The position numbers and the translations under genes are program-made. A stretch of 64,000 bases of DNA, taken from NCBI GenBank assembly GCA_035560815.1, contig DATMYR010000008.1:1-64000 (forward strand), written 5' to 3'. Source of the DNA: UBA5314 sp035560815. GTDB taxonomy: Bacteria > Bacillota > Syntrophomonadia > Syntrophomonadales > Syntrophomonadaceae. Positions within the stretch are counted from its first letter, which is position 1, and each line of letters begins with the position of its first letter. Below are positions 60,667 to 64,000 of the stretch, piece by piece. Under the pieces are notes generated by a model. It was not told where the DNA came from. It was given only the letters and a program-made list of their open reading frames with translations, and made no database searches.

Positions 60667-62703
60667 ATGCTGGATAATTCAAAGCCAGGGCCGATTCTTG
60701 ATGAGCAAGAAAAAAATGTATATGGAACCTGGAATAAGTATTCGATAATACCAAATAGGGGTATAGATAACACCTTTGACAAATTTAACCGCCAGGGAGG
60801 GATCTGTTTGAGCAATGGGGCCCAGGTTAAAAGGCGATCGAAAAAGCCACTGTCTGAAGCAATTCCGGGAAAAGACCGGTTAGGTACTTCATCTGATCTG
60901 GCTGCTATCGATGGCCGGCACATTAAAGGGGTCTTCCATTTATCAGACGAGAAGTATTTCAAAGCGTTTCAATCTAACCCTGATCCTATTTCTATCACAA
61001 CCATTGGAGAAGGACGTTATTTGGAAGTCAATGATGCTTTTCTAGAGGCTTCCGGTTATAAAAGAGATGAGGTTATTGGACGAACTGCTTTGGAATTGCA
61101 TATATGGCTCAGCCAGCAGGACCGGAATTATTGGGTTGAGCACCTCCGTGAACAGGGATATGTTTGCAGGGGTAATGAGATCCGATTTCGAGGAAAATAT
61201 GGAGAAACTCGGACTTTTTTATTCTCCACTGAGATCATAGATGTGAGTGGCAAACCACACCTTCTTTGGGTAACCAAGGATATTACAGACCGCAAGCGGA
61301 TAGAAGAGGCCCTGCGTTCATCAGAAGATAAATTCTCCAAAGCATTTAATGCCAGCCCCACCCCATTGTGTATTAGCACCCTCACAGATGGTCGTTTTAT
61401 TGCAGTTAACGATGGTTTTTGCAATGTCATTGGTTATAGTCAGGAAGAGTTGTTGGGCCGAACATCTTTTCATTTAGGTTGTTGGTTTAACCCAGCTGAT
61501 CGCCAGAAGATGATAGAAAGAATCACAAGGAAGGAACCGGTTCGTGAGGTAGAGATATATTTCCGGCCTAAATTCGACGAACAACGAATGGGACTGTATT
61601 CTGTAGAAGAAATACAAATTGACGGCCAGGCATGTCTACTCAGCATCCTTACGGACATAACCCATCGCAAACAAGCGGAAGAAGAGATTAAATATTTAAG
61701 TTTTCATGACAAACTGACCGGCTTATATAACCGCGCCTATTTTGAAGAGGAATTAAAACGCATGGATGCCGAGAGCCAGCTTCCTATCAGCCTGATTATG
61801 GGGGATGTAAACGGTCTAAAGTTAATCAATGACGCACTGGGGCACCAGGAAGGAGATAACCTCCTGATAGGTGTCGCTTGCATTCTTAAAGAATCATGCC
61901 GCCAGGAAGATATCGTTGCGCGCTGGGGAGGGGATGAGTTCATTATCCTGTTGCCCGGGTGTGATATGGATGATGCCGTGCAAGTATCGGAAAGAATTAA
62001 GACCGGTTGTAAGGGTTTTGACACCCTGCCCATACCGACAAGTATCTCCCTGGGCATGGCGACCAAGAGCGTTCTGGCGAGAGATGTAAAAGAGATCATT
62101 AAGGAAGCCGAGGATAAGATGTATCGCAATAAGCTACTGGAGGATAGAAGCACCCGCAGTTCTTTCCCGGTTTCCCTACAAAGGACACTCTGGACCAGAA
62201 GCCATGAAACAGAAGCTCATTGCCGGCGCATGCAGGAGATGGCCTTGAGGATTGGACAGGCCATCGGTCTTCCCGACAGCGAACTGGATAATCTCAGGCT
62301 TCTGGCTGTTTTGCATGACATTGGCAAGATCGCTATCGCCAATAGTATTCTCGATAAACCTGGAAAATTGACTCCAGAGGAATGGGACACAATAAAGAAA
62401 CATCCTGAGATAGGATATCGGATAGCTCTCAGCTCCGTGGAAATGGCGCCCATCGCTGAAGTCATTTTACATCACCACGAGCGTTGGGATGGCACAGGAT
62501 ATCCGCTTGGCATCAGGGGCAATGAGATACCCCTTTTATCTAGAATCATAGCGATTGCCGATTCTTACGATGTGATGATCAATGGGCGTCCCTATCAAGA
62601 AGCAGTCAGTCAAGAAAAGGCCTGGTGTGAAATAGCACGCTGCGCCGGCAGCCAATTTGATCCCGATCTCGTAAGAAAAACAGTCGTTTTGTTTGCTGGG
62701 TAA
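60667..62703 (+). CDS. PAS-PAS-GGDEF-HD-GYP c-di-GMP protein
   Basis: 678 residues from ATG 60667, or 631 from TTG 60808, which has the better site (GGGAGGGA). Two PAS domains (about 98-215 and 222-335). GGDEF with LTGLYNRAYFEEELKRM and ARWGGDEFIILLPG; RQED exactly five residues before it is an I-site. HD-GYP with VLHDIGKIAIANSILDKPGK and WDGTGYPLGIRGNEIPL. No TM. It can in principle both make and break c-di-GMP; PAS domains provide cytosolic sensing. Which activity dominates is unknown. Confidence 0.93.
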   Translation: MLDNSKPGPILDEQEKNVYGTWNKYSIIPNRGIDNTFDKFNRQGGICLSNGAQVKRRSKKPLSEAIPGKDRLGTSSDLAAIDGRHIKGVFHLSDEKYFKAFQSNPDPISITTIGEGRYLEVNDAFLEASGYKRDEVIGRTALELHIWLSQQDRNYWVEHLREQGYVCRGNEIRFRGKYGETRTFLFSTEIIDVSGKPHLLWVTKDITDRKRIEEALRSSEDKFSKAFNASPTPLCISTLTDGRFIAVNDGFCNVIGYSQEELLGRTSFHLGCWFNPADRQKMIERITRKEPVREVEIYFRPKFDEQRMGLYSVEEIQIDGQACLLSILTDITHRKQAEEEIKYLSFHDKLTGLYNRAYFEEELKRMDAESQLPISLIMGDVNGLKLINDALGHQEGDNLLIGVACILKESCRQEDIVARWGGDEFIILLPGCDMDDAVQVSERIKTGCKGFDTLPIPTSISLGMATKSVLARDVKEIIKEAEDKMYRNKLLEDRSTRSSFPVSLQRTLWTRSHETEAHCRRMQEMALRIGQAIGLPDSELDNLRLLAVLHDIGKIAIANSILDKPGKLTPEEWDTIKKHPEIGYRIALSSVEMAPIAEVILHHHERWDGTGYPLGIRGNEIPLLSRIIAIADSYDVMINGRPYQEAVSQEKAWCEIARCAGSQFDPDLVRKTVVLFAG

Positions 62704-62808
62704 ACCTCTGCGTGGCTGAAAAGACCTCAGTAAAATCTTTCTGAACACATTTTCATTAATCGAATTTACTCCCATCCCCGCATTTTATGCCCAACCTATT
62801 TTCATGTC

Positions 62809-62877
62809 AGGTCTAATTTAAATCGAATTAGGTCTAATTAGATATTATTTGTCCACTTTTATGCAGTATGCTAAAAT
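62809..62877 (+). promoter_or_regulatory. Promoter and direct repeats upstream of the MoxR-like gene
   Basis: AGGTCTAATT occurs at 62809-62818 and 62830-62839 (21 bp apart, two helical turns); the second overlaps palindrome TCTAATTAGA (62833-62842). A promoter follows: TTGTCC (62849-62854), 17 bp, TAAAAT (62872-62877). A regulator site is plausible. Confidence 0.5.
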
Positions 62878-62928
62878 AAATAAACACGCGTAGCCGATTA
62901 GGAAGATAAAACCAGGTGGGATAAAGAG

Positions 62929-64000
62929 ATGGAACATAGCTCCAGCCATGATGAAGCATATCTGGATGCTTTAAAACGGGAAGTATATTTCGATGTGGTC
63001 ACCGGATTTCTGAAGCTCAGGGACATCGATCCGATTATGAGCGGAGCCCAGGATTACCTGAGCCTGCGCCGGCAGACTTTGGCCCGAATTCAGCATTGGA
63101 AATACTGGATCCAATATAAATTGAAGCGAGGGATCTTGATGGTAAACGGGAATGCAATCACTGTAGAACAGGTCATCGAGCAATTCGCGGCCCGGGATTA
63201 TGTATGCGATTCAACGATCGCCTTTGCAGTTTATCTCAGCCTCTTACTGCAAAAACCCTTATTGATTGAAGGAGAACCTGGAGTGGGAAAAACGGAAATC
63301 GCCAAGGTGCTATCCTCCATGGTGAATACGGAGTTAATCCGCCTGCAGTGTTATGAAGGTCTGGATGAAAACAGAGCTTTGTACGAATGGAATTATCAGA
63401 AGCAGTTGCTGTTTATCCAGGGGAAAGAACGCACGGCTGAAGATGTCTTTTCCGAAGAGTTTCTTATGGTGCGCCCCCTGATGAAAGCCATACTTAGCGA
63501 GACATCACCAGTCCTGCTCATTGATGAAATCGATAAAGCCGATGAAGAATTTGAGGCTTTTCTCCTGGAGATTTTATCGGATTTTCAGATTTCCATCCCC
63601 GAGTTCGGTACCCTGAAAGCCAAAACCATTCCCCATATCATTATCACCAATAATGATGTGCGGGAACTAACCGATGCCCTAAAGCGAAGATGCATCTACC
63701 TGTATATTGATTATCCCACGGTTGAGAAAGAACAAAACATCCTGGTTAAAAAAGTGCCGGGAATCAAGGCACCGCTGGCTCAGCAAATTGCGGAGTTGAT
63801 GCATACCCTGCGCACCCGGGTGGACTTATTGAAAAAGCCCAGTATCGCTGAAGGCATTGATTTTGCCCGGGCGATGACCATGGAAGGAATTCAAGCGGTG
63901 GACGGGGATGCTATTGACAAGTTCCTGCCCACCCTATTGAAAAACAAGGAAGATGTGGCAATGATGAGCAAGCGAGGCGGGGGCAAATGGCTGGCCGAGA
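62929..64000 (+). CDS. MoxR-type AAA+ ATPase, 3' end beyond window
   Basis: 357 codons open to the window edge from ATG 62929 (AGGTGGG upstream). An N-terminal extension of about 90 residues (with YLSLRRQTLARIQHWKYWIQ) precedes the AAA core: Walker A LLIEGEPGVGKTEIAKVL, Walker B SPVLLIDEIDKADEEFEAFL, sensor 1 HIIITNNDVREL, and Arg finger region DALKRRCIYLYIDYP. MoxR/CoxD ATPases insert metals or assemble complexes, often with a VWA-domain protein encoded next. The partner would lie to the right of this window. Confidence 0.9.
   Translation, partial: MEHSSSHDEAYLDALKREVYFDVVTGFLKLRDIDPIMSGAQDYLSLRRQTLARIQHWKYWIQYKLKRGILMVNGNAITVEQVIEQFAARDYVCDSTIAFAVYLSLLLQKPLLIEGEPGVGKTEIAKVLSSMVNTELIRLQCYEGLDENRALYEWNYQKQLLFIQGKERTAEDVFSEEFLMVRPLMKAILSETSPVLLIDEIDKADEEFEAFLLEILSDFQISIPEFGTLKAKTIPHIIITNNDVRELTDALKRRCIYLYIDYPTVEKEQNILVKKVPGIKAPLAQQIAELMHTLRTRVDLLKKPSIAEGIDFARAMTMEGIQAVDGDAIDKFLPTLLKNKEDVAMMSKRGGGKWLAE

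Noticed and set aside
1..64000. tRNA, rRNA, CRISPR arrays, insertion sequences, prophage genes, replication origin
   Set aside because: I looked for cloverleaf-like ends, transposase or integrase motifs, regular spacer repeats and DnaA-box clusters and found none that I could support.

Overview
The window looks like chromosomal DNA of a spore-forming, anaerobic or microaerophilic Firmicute of the Clostridia/Peptococcia type. Evidence: a GerW/YtfJ sporulation protein with its DUF2953 partner, a DUF3243 and a DUF3231 protein, several S-layer-homology (SLH) proteins, YcdB/YcdC-domain proteins, strong AGGAGG ribosome sites, GTG/TTG starts, and many short Rho-independent terminators. The assignment is by gene content only; species is not called. 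I saw no tRNA, rRNA, CRISPR array, insertion sequence or prophage.

Layout. 1-2.4 kb: a truncated PPOX-fold protein, then a MarR regulator with a DHA2 drug exporter that carries a one-base frameshift. 2.5-4.9 kb: a DUF4309 lipoprotein, a His-rich DNRLRE protein and a small zincin. 5-7.5 kb: an IMP dehydrogenase of the Tritrichomonas foetus type and an Fe/Mn superoxide dismutase. 7.8-14.2 kb: an SLH protein with a Thr/Gly/Asp repeat tail, a flavin reductase, DUF3243, a beta-lactamase-fold hydrolase behind an attenuator-like hairpin, a stalk-domain protein and HtpG. 14.4-16.4 kb: an ECF sigma / anti-sigma / DUF2953 / GerW operon. 16.6-19.3 kb: small regulators, including a TetR gene with two tandem operators, a small ArsR-like gene broken by TGA, and an autoregulated XRE/membrane pair. 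19.3-23.5 kb: DNA polymerase IV downstream of a polar amino-acid ABC transporter with a PEB1-like binding protein. 23.7-31 kb: GNAT, a short arginine-deiminase-like enzyme, a diguanylate cyclase, a purple-acid-phosphatase-like enzyme, an AAA ATPase and a K+ channel. 31.1-34.5 kb: a DUF3231 gene with an in-frame stop, and a TetR/ABC efflux operon.

34.8-38.4 kb is the most unusual block: a tightly overlapping operon of a radical SAM enzyme resembling archaeal tetraether lipid synthase (Tes), an isoprenylcysteine-methyltransferase-fold protein, DUF4395, an Lgt-like membrane protein and a small membrane protein. I infer a lipid or membrane modification pathway. A lysoplasmalogenase-type YhhN gene at 43.6 kb fits an ether-lipid-containing membrane. 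The operon converges on a protein with two complete nitrilase-type domains.

40.5-43.4 kb encodes a His/Cys-rich protein, a small Cys-rich membrane protein and a two-component system. Four 11-bp direct repeats precede the first gene and suggest control by the OmpR-type regulator. 43.5-48.4 kb holds AlkD, a LysA-family decarboxylase and hypothetical proteins. 48.8-59.7 kb is a surface/proteolysis block: HtrA, two divergent YcdB/YcdC + SLH proteins and a 1579-residue C25 (gingipain-type) cysteine peptidase with Ig-like C-terminal repeats. The window ends with AIM24, a PAS-PAS-GGDEF-HD-GYP protein and a MoxR-type AAA+ ATPase that runs off the right edge.
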